Below, one piece after another: positions 36,240 to 45,291 of a stretch of 64,000 nucleotides of DNA; within the stretch, counting starts at the first letter, position 1; each line of letters begins with the position of its first letter. The stretch comes from Clostridium acetireducens DSM 10703 (GTDB lineage: Bacteria; Bacillota; Clostridia; Clostridiales; Clostridiaceae). The notes below the pieces were generated by a model, which did no database searches, had not been told where the DNA came from, and saw only the letters and a list, made by a program, of their open reading frames with translations. The stretch is from NCBI RefSeq assembly GCF_001758365.1, contig NZ_LZFO01000006.1:29715-93714 (forward strand), read 5' to 3'. The position numbers and the translations under genes were made by a program.

Positions 36240-36971
36240 ATGAAAAATAATATTGTTGCCTTTTTTGATATTGATGGAACTTTATATAGAGAAGGTTTAA
36301 TAACTGAGGTTTTTAAAAAATTCATTAAATATGAAATTATAGAACCTGAAAAATGGTACAATGAAGTAAAGCCTGAGTATATAAAATGGGATACTCGCAT
36401 GGGAAACTATGATAATTATTTATTAAAAATGGCAGATATTTATATAGAATCTATAAAAGGTATTACTAAATCTCAAATGGAATTTATAGCAAAACAAGTA
36501 GTTAATCAAAAAGGAGATAGAGTTTATACTTATACTCGTGATAAAATAGCTTGGCATAAATCTAAAGGTCATTTAATTATAACCATATCAGGAAGTCCTT
36601 TAGAATTAGTAAAAGAAATGTCTATAAAATACGGCTTTAATGATTATATAGGCACTAAATATCTAACTACTGAAAATGACTATTATACAGGAAAATTAAT
36701 ACCTATGTGGGATAGCGAAAGCAAAAAAAATGCTATAAATTACTTTGTTAACAAATATTCTATTGATTTAAATCAAAGTTATGCTTACGGTGATACCTCT
36801 GGAGATTTTTCTATGTTAAAGTCTGTAAAATATCCTCAAGCTATAAATCCTACAAAAGAATTATTAAATGAAATACTAAAAGATGAAAACCTAAAAAACA
36901 AAATAAAAATAATTGTGGAAAGAAAAGATGTAGTTTATACATTAAATCCTTATAATATAAAAATTTACTAG
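36240..36971 (+). CDS. HAD-IB family phosphatase (phosphoserine phosphatase-like)
   Basis: A 243-residue HAD hydrolase. It has motif I AFFDIDGTLY, a helical cap (about 25-90), motif II TISGSPLE, a conserved Lys in SESKKNAI and motif III YGDTSGDFSML. The layout matches HAD-IB (SerB-like) enzymes, which dephosphorylate small phosphate esters; the substrate is unproven. RBS AAGGAGAAT. A terminator overlaps the stop codon. Confidence 0.88.
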   Translation: MKNNIVAFFDIDGTLYREGLITEVFKKFIKYEIIEPEKWYNEVKPEYIKWDTRMGNYDNYLLKMADIYIESIKGITKSQMEFIAKQVVNQKGDRVYTYTRDKIAWHKSKGHLIITISGSPLELVKEMSIKYGFNDYIGTKYLTTENDYYTGKLIPMWDSESKKNAINYFVNKYSIDLNQSYAYGDTSGDFSMLKSVKYPQAINPTKELLNEILKDENLKNKIKIIVERKDVVYTLNPYNIKIY

Positions 36972-36999
36972 GCTTTGTAAATTAACAAAGCCTTTTTTT
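36971..36999 (+). terminator. Terminator after the HAD phosphatase gene
   Basis: GGCTTTGT pairs with ACAAAGCC around a 6-nt loop, followed by T8. Confidence 0.88.
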
Positions 37000-37271
37000 T
37001 ACTTTAATCCTAATATATCTTTTAATTCTTTTACCTTTTCTTTTAATTCAGGCATTTTATTTAAAGCTTTAATCTTTTCTTCTTTTGTTGGAAGTTTATT
37101 TATCTCTTGCAATTTTTCTTTAATATCTGGTATATTATTTATTTCTGATAGTTTTTGTTTTAATTTAAATGCTGAATTTCTAATTTGTTTTTTTTGTTCT
37201 TTAGTTAATTTATTGCTTATTTCTTTTATCTTTTTTTTAATTTCATTTTTATCTAAATTAGTCTTAGACAT
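36999..37271 (-). CDS. Lys/Glu-rich helical 90-residue protein
   Basis: The best start is at 37271 (MSKTNLDKNEIKKK), with GGAGG 8-12 nt upstream; a longer frame to 37385 reads a hydrophobic segment with no RBS. The protein is almost entirely helical and highly charged (KKKIKEISNKLTKEQKKQ, LKEKVKELKDILGLK), with repeated I-N-x-x-P motifs (NNIPDIKEKL, NKLPTKEEKI, NKMPELKEKV). No family is recognised. Confidence 0.65.
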   Translation of the reverse strand: MSKTNLDKNEIKKKIKEISNKLTKEQKKQIRNSAFKLKQKLSEINNIPDIKEKLQEINKLPTKEEKIKALNKMPELKEKVKELKDILGLK

Positions 37272-37398
37272 ATTATATACCTCCAATAAAAAACTTAATA
37301 TACAAAACATACTATATATTATTAAGTTTTTTATGCTTTGGTTACTTAATAAAAAATTATATACTTTTCTACAATAAAAATACAAACATATCTAACTA

Positions 37399-38289
37399 CT
37401 AATCTATAATATGATTTTGCCTATCTTTACCTATAAAAAATACAGCTAAAGCTCCTGGTCCACCATAAACTCCAACTACAGGCCCTATATAATTTAAGAT
37501 TACATCTTTCACATCAATATTTTTTAGTATAGCTTCTTTTAACTTTAAAGCTTCTTCAATACAATCACCATGACATATTCCTATTATTTGTTCTTCTGGA
37601 TTTTCTATTTTTTCCTTAACTATTGCTGCTATCTTATTTATAACTTTTTTTCTTCCCTTTATTTTTATTACAGGAATTACTTTTCCTTCTTTATCTAATG
37701 TTAAAATAGGTTTTATATGAAGCACCATACCCAATATAGCTGCTGTACTAGATATTCTTCCACCTTTTTTTAAATACTCCAAATCATTTACGGTTATATA
37801 TGTATTTAATTTTTGTTTATTAATTTCTAAATAATCTACTATTTCCCCCATACTATATCCATTTTCTTTCATATCATATGCTTTCATAACCATAATTCCT
37901 TGACCTAAAGAAGCAGTTAAAATGTCTACTATATATATTAAAACATCTGGAAATTCTTCTTTTATCATATTTTTAGCAATATTGGCACTATTAATAGTAC
38001 CACTCAATCCAGAAGATACACCTATATACAATATATCTTTTCCTTGTTTAGCAAATTCCTTAAATTTTAAATAAAAATCATTACTATTAGGTTGAGAAGT
38101 CTTAGGGATAATTCCTTTTCTCATATCTTCAAAAAGCTGTTTAGAAGATAAACTAATACCAAAATCATCTTTATACTCCATATTTAAATAACTACAGGTT
38201 AAACTTACATAATGTATGTTTTTTTCTATAATAAGACCTGCTGGTAAATCACAACAGGAATCTGTAATAATTTCAAACTCTTTATTCAT
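37399..38289 (-). CDS. DegV family fatty-acid-binding protein
   Basis: A 296-residue protein with the DegV pattern: FEIITDSCCDLPAGLI at the N-terminus, KTSQPNSNDFYLKF, YIGVSSGLSGTINSANIA, and YLKKGGRISSTAAILG. DegV/FakB proteins bind a fatty acid and present it to a FakA kinase for phospholipid synthesis. No kinase gene lies here. It lies about 110 bp downstream of the hemolysin III gene on the same strand, with a weak hairpin in between. Confidence 0.92.
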   Translation of the reverse strand: MNKEFEIITDSCCDLPAGLIIEKNIHYVSLTCSYLNMEYKDDFGISLSSKQLFEDMRKGIIPKTSQPNSNDFYLKFKEFAKQGKDILYIGVSSGLSGTINSANIAKNMIKEEFPDVLIYIVDILTASLGQGIMVMKAYDMKENGYSMGEIVDYLEINKQKLNTYITVNDLEYLKKGGRISSTAAILGMVLHIKPILTLDKEGKVIPVIKIKGRKKVINKIAAIVKEKIENPEEQIIGICHGDCIEEALKLKEAILKNIDVKDVILNYIGPVVGVYGGPGALAVFFIGKDRQNHIID

Positions 38290-38360
38290 ATTTAAAAATC
38301 CTTTCTAAAATCAATAATAATATATATTTTTTAAGTATATATTATTTTTTGTAAAATTAA

Positions 38361-38385
38361 TAGTCTTATTCTTTAAATAAGACTA
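38361..38385 (-). terminator. AT-rich hairpin downstream of the hemolysin III gene
   Basis: TAGTCTTATT pairs with AATAAGACTA around a short loop, with T-rich sequence beyond on the minus strand. Strength is moderate at best. Confidence 0.5.
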
Positions 38386-38399
38386 AATTAAATAAATTT

Positions 38400-39050
38400 C
38401 TACATAATATAATTGTATATCATATAAAAGTGACACCAACTTCCAAGCAAAACAAATATGTGAAATATTTCATGGAATCCAAAATATTTAGCATTAGTCA
38501 AAGGCCACTTTAAAGCATACACAATTCCTCCTATACTATATAACACTCCTCCTATTACAAGCCACATTATCCCATTAATTTCAATACATTTAATTAATGG
38601 TACAAATAATGCTATGGACATCCAACCCATCATTATATACATACATGTAGAAATTATTCTTGGAGCATTAAACCAAAATACTTTTTGAAATATACCTAAT
38701 ATAGCTATTATCCAAATAAATATAAGAAATCCCTTGCCAAATCTATTATTTATTCCTATTAAGCATATTGGAGTATATGTTCCTGCAATAAGTATATATA
38801 TCATCATATGATCAATTCTTCTTAAAACATTAGAAATCTTTTTTGATACATTTAAAAGGTGATAAATAGAACTTGCAGTATAAAGTAATATTAAACTTAT
38901 TCCAAAAACTAAAGAAGACATTATATAAATATTATCATTTTTAAAATTAGCTATTTTTATCAATGCTATTAAGCCTATTATTGATAAAATAACTCCTAAT
39001 AAATGAGTTAAACCGCTTACAGGATCCTTAAGTTTTGATATTAATTTCAT
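38400..39050 (-). CDS. Hemolysin III / PAQR-family (TrhA-like) membrane protein
   Basis: A 216-residue protein with seven predicted TM segments and the PAQR/hemolysin III residues: DPVSGLTHLLG, SSIYHLL, RIDHMMIYILIAGTYTP, and FGFHEIFHIFVLLGSWCHF (metal-binding His residues). In E. coli TrhA is involved in membrane energetics, and some homologues are cytolytic. The function here is unproven. RBS AAAGGGTG. Confidence 0.9.
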   Translation of the reverse strand: MKLISKLKDPVSGLTHLLGVILSIIGLIALIKIANFKNDNIYIMSSLVFGISLILLYTASSIYHLLNVSKKISNVLRRIDHMMIYILIAGTYTPICLIGINNRFGKGFLIFIWIIAILGIFQKVFWFNAPRIISTCMYIMMGWMSIALFVPLIKCIEINGIMWLVIGGVLYSIGGIVYALKWPLTNAKYFGFHEIFHIFVLLGSWCHFYMIYNYIM

Positions 39051-39290
39051 AAAAACACCCTTTCAATATTTATATTTTATAATCTAGTTTTAATTACTAT
39101 TATATATCATGTTATAATTCTATTACATAGTTATTATATTTTCAAGTAACAAATCTTCTGTTATATCATTGTACTGTAATAAATTTCTTTAAAATTTAAA
39201 TTTATTTCTATTTATCGCAAAATACATATGTTTTATGATATAATATTAATATAATATATTATAGTTTTAAATACTACACGAGGTGATTAC

Positions 39291-39854
39291 ATGGAGTCTT
39301 TAGAAAATGAAATTATAAAAATTATAGAAGATATATCCTCTATAAAAGAAATAAATATTACAGATATACCAGATATAGATTTATATATGGATCAAGTTAC
39401 TTCTTTTATGGATAATAAATTAGGAAATTTTAAGAGAGATTCTAAGGATGCAGTACTTACAAAAAGCATGATAAATAATTATGTAAAACACAAAATGCTA
39501 ATTGCTCCTAATAAAAAAAAATATAATAGAAATCATATCATTATGCTAATTTGGATATATTACCTAAAACAAGTTATTTCTATAAATGATATTGAATACA
39601 TATTATATAATTTTGTACAAAATGAAGAAGATACTGATTTCAAAAAAATTTACAATGATTTTTTGCATATTCAAAAACTTCAGTTGAAAGAATTTAAAAA
39701 TGAAACTAGTAAAAAATTAAATTATATTGAAACACAATATAAAGACATTAAAAAAGATGAAAAATTATTTATTATTATACTATTATTAGCTTTAAGTGCT
39801 AATTATAATAAAATAATGATTGAAAGAATAATAGACAAATACTTCAAAGATTAG
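39291..39854 (+). CDS. DUF1836 protein
   Basis: A 187-residue soluble protein. The DUF1836 domain (about 20-120) reads IPDIDLYMDQVTSFMDNKL, VLTKSMINNYVKHKML and KYNRNHIIMLIWIYYLKQVI; the middle part resembles a MerR-like winged HTH. A helical C-terminus follows. The last two bases of the TAG stop (39853-39854) are the first bases of element copy 6, so the insertion supplied part of the stop codon. RBS GAGGTGAT. Confidence 0.82.
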   Translation: MESLENEIIKIIEDISSIKEINITDIPDIDLYMDQVTSFMDNKLGNFKRDSKDAVLTKSMINNYVKHKMLIAPNKKKYNRNHIIMLIWIYYLKQVISINDIEYILYNFVQNEEDTDFKKIYNDFLHIQKLQLKEFKNETSKKLNYIETQYKDIKKDEKLFIIILLLALSANYNKIMIERIIDKYFKD

Positions 39855-40222
39855 CTTATTGAATAAAAAAATGCTTGATATAATTTGCAGATAAAAAATA
39901 ATTAAAAATAAGCTGTATAAAAATAATAAGCAAAGCAGCATAAAGAAAGTTTGTAAATAATTTGAATGAATCTTAGACACTCTTAGAATAAAAAATAAAA
40001 AAACTCCGTAATTCATCACAGGACGTGATGAGCCAATTTCCGCCCCAAGGACGGGGCATAAATTGGGTAGGAGTTTTTTTATTTTTTATTCTTAGAGTGT
40101 CTTAATGAAATAACTTATTTGCAAACTTTCTTTATGCTGCTTTGCTTATTATTTTTATACAGCTTATTTTTAATTATTTTTTATCTGCAAATTATATCAA
40201 GCATTTTTTTATTCAACAACCT
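39853..40222 (+). repeat. Palindromic element, copy 6
   Basis: A 370-bp element beginning in the stop codon of the DUF1836 gene. Variable arm segment GCAAAGCAGCAT is matched by ATGCTGCTTTGC. Arms match closely apart from the outer 10 bp (AGCTTATTG against AGGTTGTTG). The core is in plus orientation with the GCCCC/GGGGC hairpin. The 40223-40324 spacer to the next gene is AT-rich and otherwise empty. Confidence 0.93.
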
Positions 40223-40324
40223 TAAAGATAAATAAATTTATATTATATATTTACTTATTAAAAAATTTATAATATAAATAATTATATATAATACATTTAT
40301 TAAATTTAATTTTAGGAGGTTATT

Positions 40325-41125
40325 ATGTACTATAATGTATTTAGCTATAATTTTTATAATTTACTTTTTTACTTTATTGTATATTCATTTCTAGGTTGGT
40401 GCCTTGAAACGATATATGCTACTATAAAAAATAAAAATTTTATAAATAGAGGATTTTTATTTGGTCCTTTTTGTCCTATGTATGGTTTTGGTGCACTCTC
40501 TATTATAATATTCTTAAAACCTTTTAGAAATAGTATATTATTTCTTTTTATTTTTTCTATAATTTTAACATCCATATTAGAATATTTAACAGGATACATT
40601 CTAGAGAAATTTTTCCATACTGTATGGTGGGATTATTCTGATAACTTTTTAAATATAAAAGGCAGAATATGCTTATCATTTTCATTATTATGGGGAATAC
40701 TATCGGTTTTCTTTATATATGAAATACATCCTTTTTTTATAAATTTAACAAATTTTATTCATAAAAAATATATATTAATTTTATTAAATACTTTTTTATT
40801 ATACTTTATAATTGATTTTTCAATGACTTTAATACATTTGTCTAAACTAAGTTCATTAATAGAGCAACTAAGTGAATTATCTTTAGAATTTAAATATAGA
40901 ATTGAAAATATAAAAGATAACTCTTTAGAAAAACAAAAACACATTGAATCTATATATAAAGAAATTAAATCCAGATATGAATTTATATTTAACAAAACCT
41001 ATAAAAAATATTCTAGATTTTTCAAGGCATTTCCTGGAGTTTTAGTATATAAAGCAGAAATAATAAAGTCAGAAATAAAAAATAAATTATTAAAATCTAT
41101 AAAAAAAAATAATTTAGGAGAGTGA
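40325..41125 (+). CDS. CmpB-like (putative type IV ABC transporter permease) membrane protein
   Basis: A 266-residue protein. The N-terminal half has four to five TM segments with the PF06541 signature: YSFLGWCLETIYATI, FINRGFLFGPFCPMYGFGAL, ILEYLTGYILEKFFHTVWWDYSD and RICLSFSLLWGI. The C-terminal third is a charged cytoplasmic helix. No ATPase gene is adjacent, so the transporter label is not proven. It is 4 bp upstream of the MBL hydrolase gene, forming an operon. RBS TAGGAGGTT. Confidence 0.82.
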   Translation: MYYNVFSYNFYNLLFYFIVYSFLGWCLETIYATIKNKNFINRGFLFGPFCPMYGFGALSIIIFLKPFRNSILFLFIFSIILTSILEYLTGYILEKFFHTVWWDYSDNFLNIKGRICLSFSLLWGILSVFFIYEIHPFFINLTNFIHKKYILILLNTFLLYFIIDFSMTLIHLSKLSSLIEQLSELSLEFKYRIENIKDNSLEKQKHIESIYKEIKSRYEFIFNKTYKKYSRFFKAFPGVLVYKAEIIKSEIKNKLLKSIKKNNLGE

Positions 41126-41129
41126 TTTT

Positions 41130-41948
41130 ATGTCTAACCTTATAAAAAAATTAGAATATATGTATAAACTTCATAAAAGAAATGCAAAAATTTATTTTAA
41201 ACCTATTTTAACTCCTAAAAACGAACCTTTAATTACAAATTCTATACATTGGATAGGTCATTCTACTATATTAATAAATTTATATAATAAAATACTAGTA
41301 ACGGATCCTGTTACTAGTTTATCTTTAGGTCATCTAAAAAGACTTATTCGACCTTCTAAAAATTTATCTGGAATAAAATTAGATTATATATTACTATCTC
41401 ACTGCCATATGGATCATTTAAACTTTAGCACATTAAGAAAGCTAAATAAAGATGCTGTTGTATTTTGCCCCAAAAATTCTGTTTACCCTTTAAAGTTATT
41501 AGGATTTAAAAAAATACATGCTTTAAGCCCTAATGAAGAATTCAAATATAAGGATATATCAATAAAAACTTTAGAAGCAAATCATGATGGCAGAAGATAT
41601 TACTTAGGAAAAGAAAGTAAAAGTAACTCTTATTTAATAAAAGAAAAATCAAAATCTATATTTTTTGCTGGAGATACTGCTTATACAAATGAATATAAAA
41701 ATTTAAAAGCAGATATTGCTCTTATGCCTGTAGGTTGCTATAAGCCTAATGAATTTCAAAAAATGCATTGTTCTCCTGAACAAAGTTTTAAAATGTTTAA
41801 AATGATGAATTCTAAAACTATGATACCTATTCACTACAAAACCTATATATTAGCCCAAGATAGCGATTTAGAAACTTACGAAATTTTAAAAAGATTAAAC
41901 GATGGAAGCATAAAATTTCTAGATATAGGAGAAACTATTAATATTTAA
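41130..41948 (+). CDS. MBL-fold metal-dependent hydrolase (UlaG/NAPE-PLD-like)
   Basis: A 272-residue cytoplasmic protein. Metal-binding motifs are HCHMDH, ANHDGRRYY, FAGDTAY and a closing IPIHYKTY. The N-terminal IHWIGHSTILINL is typical of the UlaG/NAPE-PLD branch of the metallo-beta-lactamase fold. The substrate is unknown. It is translationally close to the CmpB-like gene (RBS TAGGAGAG inside its end). Confidence 0.88.
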   Translation: MSNLIKKLEYMYKLHKRNAKIYFKPILTPKNEPLITNSIHWIGHSTILINLYNKILVTDPVTSLSLGHLKRLIRPSKNLSGIKLDYILLSHCHMDHLNFSTLRKLNKDAVVFCPKNSVYPLKLLGFKKIHALSPNEEFKYKDISIKTLEANHDGRRYYLGKESKSNSYLIKEKSKSIFFAGDTAYTNEYKNLKADIALMPVGCYKPNEFQKMHCSPEQSFKMFKMMNSKTMIPIHYKTYILAQDSDLETYEILKRLNDGSIKFLDIGETINI

Positions 41949-42093
41949 ATCCAGATTATTACTTATATTTTAAATTTTTAATAATTATTATTAATTTTTG
42001 CATTAAAGCTATTAAGTTTTTTTAATATATATCGATAATTAAATTGTATAATTTTGTGTATAATAATATTGTATAATTTTGGGAGGACTATTT

Positions 42094-43395
42094 ATGAAAA
42101 AAACAAAAGGATTACTTATATCTGCTGTTTTATCTGCTTCTGTTATAGGAAGCCAACATGGTATCTCAAATGTTGTAAAAGCAAGTCAAGTATCCATTAT
42201 ACCTAATGTGCAAAGTAATGCTTATAATACTAATAATATATTTACTAAGTGCGGATATAAAGGTCAATGTACATGGTTTACCTACGGAAGGGTTACTGAA
42301 AAATTAGGAATAAACTTACCTTCCGAATTTTATGGTAATGCAGTAGAATGGTGGTATGCTAATGCTAAAAGCAATGTTTATTCCTACGGTTCAGAGCCTA
42401 AAGAAAATTCTATAGCTGTTTGGGGTGGCGGAAATTTAGGCTATGGTCATGTAGGATTTGTAGAAAAAGTTGAAGGAAATACTGTATATTTAAATGAGGG
42501 GAATTTTAACATAAGAAAAGCTTATGATGGAAATATAAAAGCTTTATCTAAAGAATCTATGGAAAAAAGGGGAAATTTATATTTAAAAGGATACATATAC
42601 TTATCAAATAATAGTCAAAGTTCTAATAACTCTTCTAAATATACACAAACCAATAATAATTCAAACAGTGACCTTAATAATTACAATGTAATGATGAGTG
42701 GAAGAGTTAATGTAAATTCTAGTTTAAATGTGAGAAATGGAGCATCTGTTTCTTATAATATAATAGGTAGCTTAAAAAACAATGATAAAGTTTATATATT
42801 AGGTGAAAGTAATGGTTGGTATAAAATTAAATATAATAATTCCATTGGATACATTAGTTCTAGGTATGTAAATACCAATAATAATTCTTATAATAATACT
42901 TCTTCAAAGACTACATCAGAACAAAATTCTAACGAAAACTTTAGCAATGAATCATTTAAAGGAATTATTACACTGAAAAATTCTGGTTCTTATTTAAATG
43001 TAAGAAATTCTCCAAATACATCTTCTTCTGTGATTGGAAGCTTAAAGCATGGTTCTGTGGTACAAGTACTGGGAAAACTTAATAATTGGTATAAAATTAA
43101 ATATAATAACTCTACTGCTTATATTAGTTCACAATATGTAAATTCTGCTACCAATACTAATATTAATACAACAGTAAATGTAAATACTAATTATTCTAAT
43201 AATAAATATGGAGTTGTTACATTAAGAAATAAAAATTCTAGATTAAATGTAAGAGACAATTCGTCTATATCTGGCAAAGTTATTTGTTCCATTCCTTGTG
43301 GCACTAAAGTACAAATACTAGGCACTTATAATGGTTGGTATAAAATTAAATATGGATACATAACAGGTTTTGCTTCTACTACTTATATAAAATAA
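42094..43395 (+). CDS. Secreted CHAP-domain peptidoglycan hydrolase with three SH3b repeats
   Basis: About 433 residues starting at 42094 (RBS GGGAGGACT); the Met at 42079 lacks an RBS. The signal peptide is about 1-30. The CHAP domain (about 50-170) has the catalytic Cys in GQCTWFTYGR, His in GYGHVGFVE and a YLNEGNF segment. Three bacterial SH3 domains (about 203-260, 290-350 and 373-433) each end in NGWYKIKY or NNWYKIKY and are separated by Asn/Ser-rich linkers. It cleaves peptidoglycan (amidase or endopeptidase; the bond is not determinable here). The upstream region has several TATAAT-like boxes. Confidence 0.92.
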   Translation: MKKTKGLLISAVLSASVIGSQHGISNVVKASQVSIIPNVQSNAYNTNNIFTKCGYKGQCTWFTYGRVTEKLGINLPSEFYGNAVEWWYANAKSNVYSYGSEPKENSIAVWGGGNLGYGHVGFVEKVEGNTVYLNEGNFNIRKAYDGNIKALSKESMEKRGNLYLKGYIYLSNNSQSSNNSSKYTQTNNNSNSDLNNYNVMMSGRVNVNSSLNVRNGASVSYNIIGSLKNNDKVYILGESNGWYKIKYNNSIGYISSRYVNTNNNSYNNTSSKTTSEQNSNENFSNESFKGIITLKNSGSYLNVRNSPNTSSSVIGSLKHGSVVQVLGKLNNWYKIKYNNSTAYISSQYVNSATNTNINTTVNVNTNYSNNKYGVVTLRNKNSRLNVRDNSSISGKVICSIPCGTKVQILGTYNGWYKIKYGYITGFASTTYIK

Positions 43396-43396
43396 T

Positions 43397-43440
43397 AAAA
43401 TAAATGTATACTGATATATTAAACAGTATACATTTATTTT
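43397..43440. terminator. Perfect 17-bp bidirectional hairpin between CHAP and patatin genes
   Basis: 43397-43413 and 43424-43440 are exact reverse complements around a 10-nt loop, with A- and T-rich ends. The patatin stop codon lies in the right arm. Confidence 0.75.
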
Positions 43441-44756
43441 ATTTTGCTTAAAGTATTTATTCTATGTAAAACTACTGTAATAAATATATTGGATATACAT
43501 ATTTTAGGAAAAGTTATCGCCATTAATTTCCTTACTTTTTTTATGCTAACATCTACTTTTCCAAAAAAATTATTATAACATATCATATACTTGTTATTTA
43601 AAAAATATTTTTTAGAAAACTCATTAAATGAGATATTATTAAAATTCATTACTGTACTATCTATATTAAATTCTGATGTATTTGAATCCTTTAATTCTTT
43701 ATATTTACTTAAAACAATATCTAATAACTCCTTTTCAGTATAAATATTTAATCTATTTACTTCTAAAGCTTCTGCTGTAATTTCTAAAGCTGCTAAAATA
43801 GACATTCTATTAGTTATTTTTTTACTAGAGTATCTATTTAAATTTTTAATTAATATAGATGTAACTTTATTATTTGAAGGTAACTTTACTTCATTAAAAC
43901 CTAAAAAATTTATTATATTTCTTACTTCACTATCTTTTAAATCATATAATAAAGATGAATTACTTTCAGAGTTTATATAATATCTTTTTCCCTTTAATTT
44001 TTTGAAAATTTTTAATGTATCAAAATATCCTATCTTTATATTTGTTTTAGAAATTTCTCCATTAAAATTTAAAGTAGGACCTAAATATTGAGAATTTTTT
44101 ATATATATTATATTTAAATCTTTTTCATCTACTTTCTTTACTCTACCTATTCCAGATACATCTACTACAATTATATCTTTTATATTTTTATTAATTAAAA
44201 GAGAAATAGGAATATTATCATATATTCCCCCATCTATAAAAACTTCATCTTCTATTTTATGTGGCTTAAAAGCAGGAAAACAGGAACTAGCTAATAAATA
44301 TTCTATTAACTTTCCCTTAGGGATATCTTCTTTATACAGCATTATAGGTTGAAAATTAGATATAGAAAAAGTTACTAACCCAAAATCTATAGGAGAATTT
44401 CTTATATTATCTTCATCTATATATTTTTTTAAAATGTTTTTTAAAGGAGTTACATCTAAACCGCCCTCTAATATAATATTTTTAATTCCTAAGATTATGT
44501 CTTTAATATCTAAATCTTTTTTATAATTAGGCAAAACTTTTTCTAAATCTATAACTTTTTTCATTTCTATATTAGTCCATAAATTATAAGCTATATTGTA
44601 ATCTCCTTGTACCATAATAGCTCCATTTAGTGCCCCTACAGAGGTACCTACTACAGCACTTACAGGTATATTTAATTCCTTTAAAGCTTTCCATACTCCT
44701 ATTTCATAACCCCCTTTAGCTCCCCCTCCTGCTAATACTAAACCGTATTTTTTCAT
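43434..44756 (-). CDS. Patatin-like phospholipase (RssA-type)
   Basis: A 440-residue protein. The patatin domain (about 1-200) has the oxyanion hole GGGAKGGYE, nucleophile motif GTSVGALNG (GxSxG) and catalytic Asp in FIDGGIYDN. It hydrolyses acyl esters of phospholipids or lysophospholipids. The long C-terminal region (about 200-440) is of unknown role, with a hydrophobic patch near the end (PKICISNIFITVVLH). RBS GGAGGAAT. It is 40 bp downstream of the DUF134 gene. Confidence 0.9.
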   Translation of the reverse strand: MKKYGLVLAGGGAKGGYEIGVWKALKELNIPVSAVVGTSVGALNGAIMVQGDYNIAYNLWTNIEMKKVIDLEKVLPNYKKDLDIKDIILGIKNIILEGGLDVTPLKNILKKYIDEDNIRNSPIDFGLVTFSISNFQPIMLYKEDIPKGKLIEYLLASSCFPAFKPHKIEDEVFIDGGIYDNIPISLLINKNIKDIIVVDVSGIGRVKKVDEKDLNIIYIKNSQYLGPTLNFNGEISKTNIKIGYFDTLKIFKKLKGKRYYINSESNSSLLYDLKDSEVRNIINFLGFNEVKLPSNNKVTSILIKNLNRYSSKKITNRMSILAALEITAEALEVNRLNIYTEKELLDIVLSKYKELKDSNTSEFNIDSTVMNFNNISFNEFSKKYFLNNKYMICYNNFFGKVDVSIKKVRKLMAITFPKICISNIFITVVLHRINTLSKIK

Positions 44757-44796
44757 AATTTATAAATTCCTCCATAAATAAAAATATTGTTTATTT

Positions 44797-45240
44797 TTAA
44801 TAACAAGATTTATTACATCTTTTATTGCAAAAATTATTTTTCTTAATACACATTACTTTTTCAGAACCACATTTAGGACAAACATCTTTATCTCCCTCAA
44901 AATTTATTTCATAAAAACTTCCACAATTGGTACATTTAAAACTACATATATTTCTAGTATAATTTCCTCCATTTATACTTATTGCCATACCTTTTGTTAA
45001 AGCAATAGCAACTTTTTTTCTTGCTTTATCTATTACATTTTGAAAAGTCTGCCTAGATATCTCCATTCTTTTAGCACATTCTTCTTGTGTAAGCCCTTCT
45101 ATATCTTTTAATCTCATAGCTTCAAGTTCTTCTATTTTAAGCACTATTTCTTCTAATTCACACTTTCTTTTACCTAAAGGAAAGAAATATGTATTTTTCG
45201 GTAAAAACTCTACTTTCCTCCACTTTATAGGTCTTGACAT
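44797..45240 (-). CDS. DUF134 family DNA-binding protein with zinc ribbon
   Basis: A 147-residue protein. The DUF134 part (about 1-95) begins SRPIKWRKVEFLP and has LEEIVLKIEELEAMRL and the HTH EGLTQEECAKRMEISRQTF. The C-terminus has a Zn ribbon (CTNCGSFYEI..CPKCGSE) and a Cys-rich tail (KKNNFCNKRCNKSCY). The HTH is of the sigma-70 region-4 type, which suggests a redox- or metal-responsive regulator. RBS AGGAGGAA. Confidence 0.85.
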   Translation of the reverse strand: MSRPIKWRKVEFLPKNTYFFPLGKRKCELEEIVLKIEELEAMRLKDIEGLTQEECAKRMEISRQTFQNVIDKARKKVAIALTKGMAISINGGNYTRNICSFKCTNCGSFYEINFEGDKDVCPKCGSEKVMCIKKNNFCNKRCNKSCY

Positions 45241-45291
45241 ACTATTCCTCCTAATTTAAAACAAAGTTTTTATTTAATTATATATTATGCA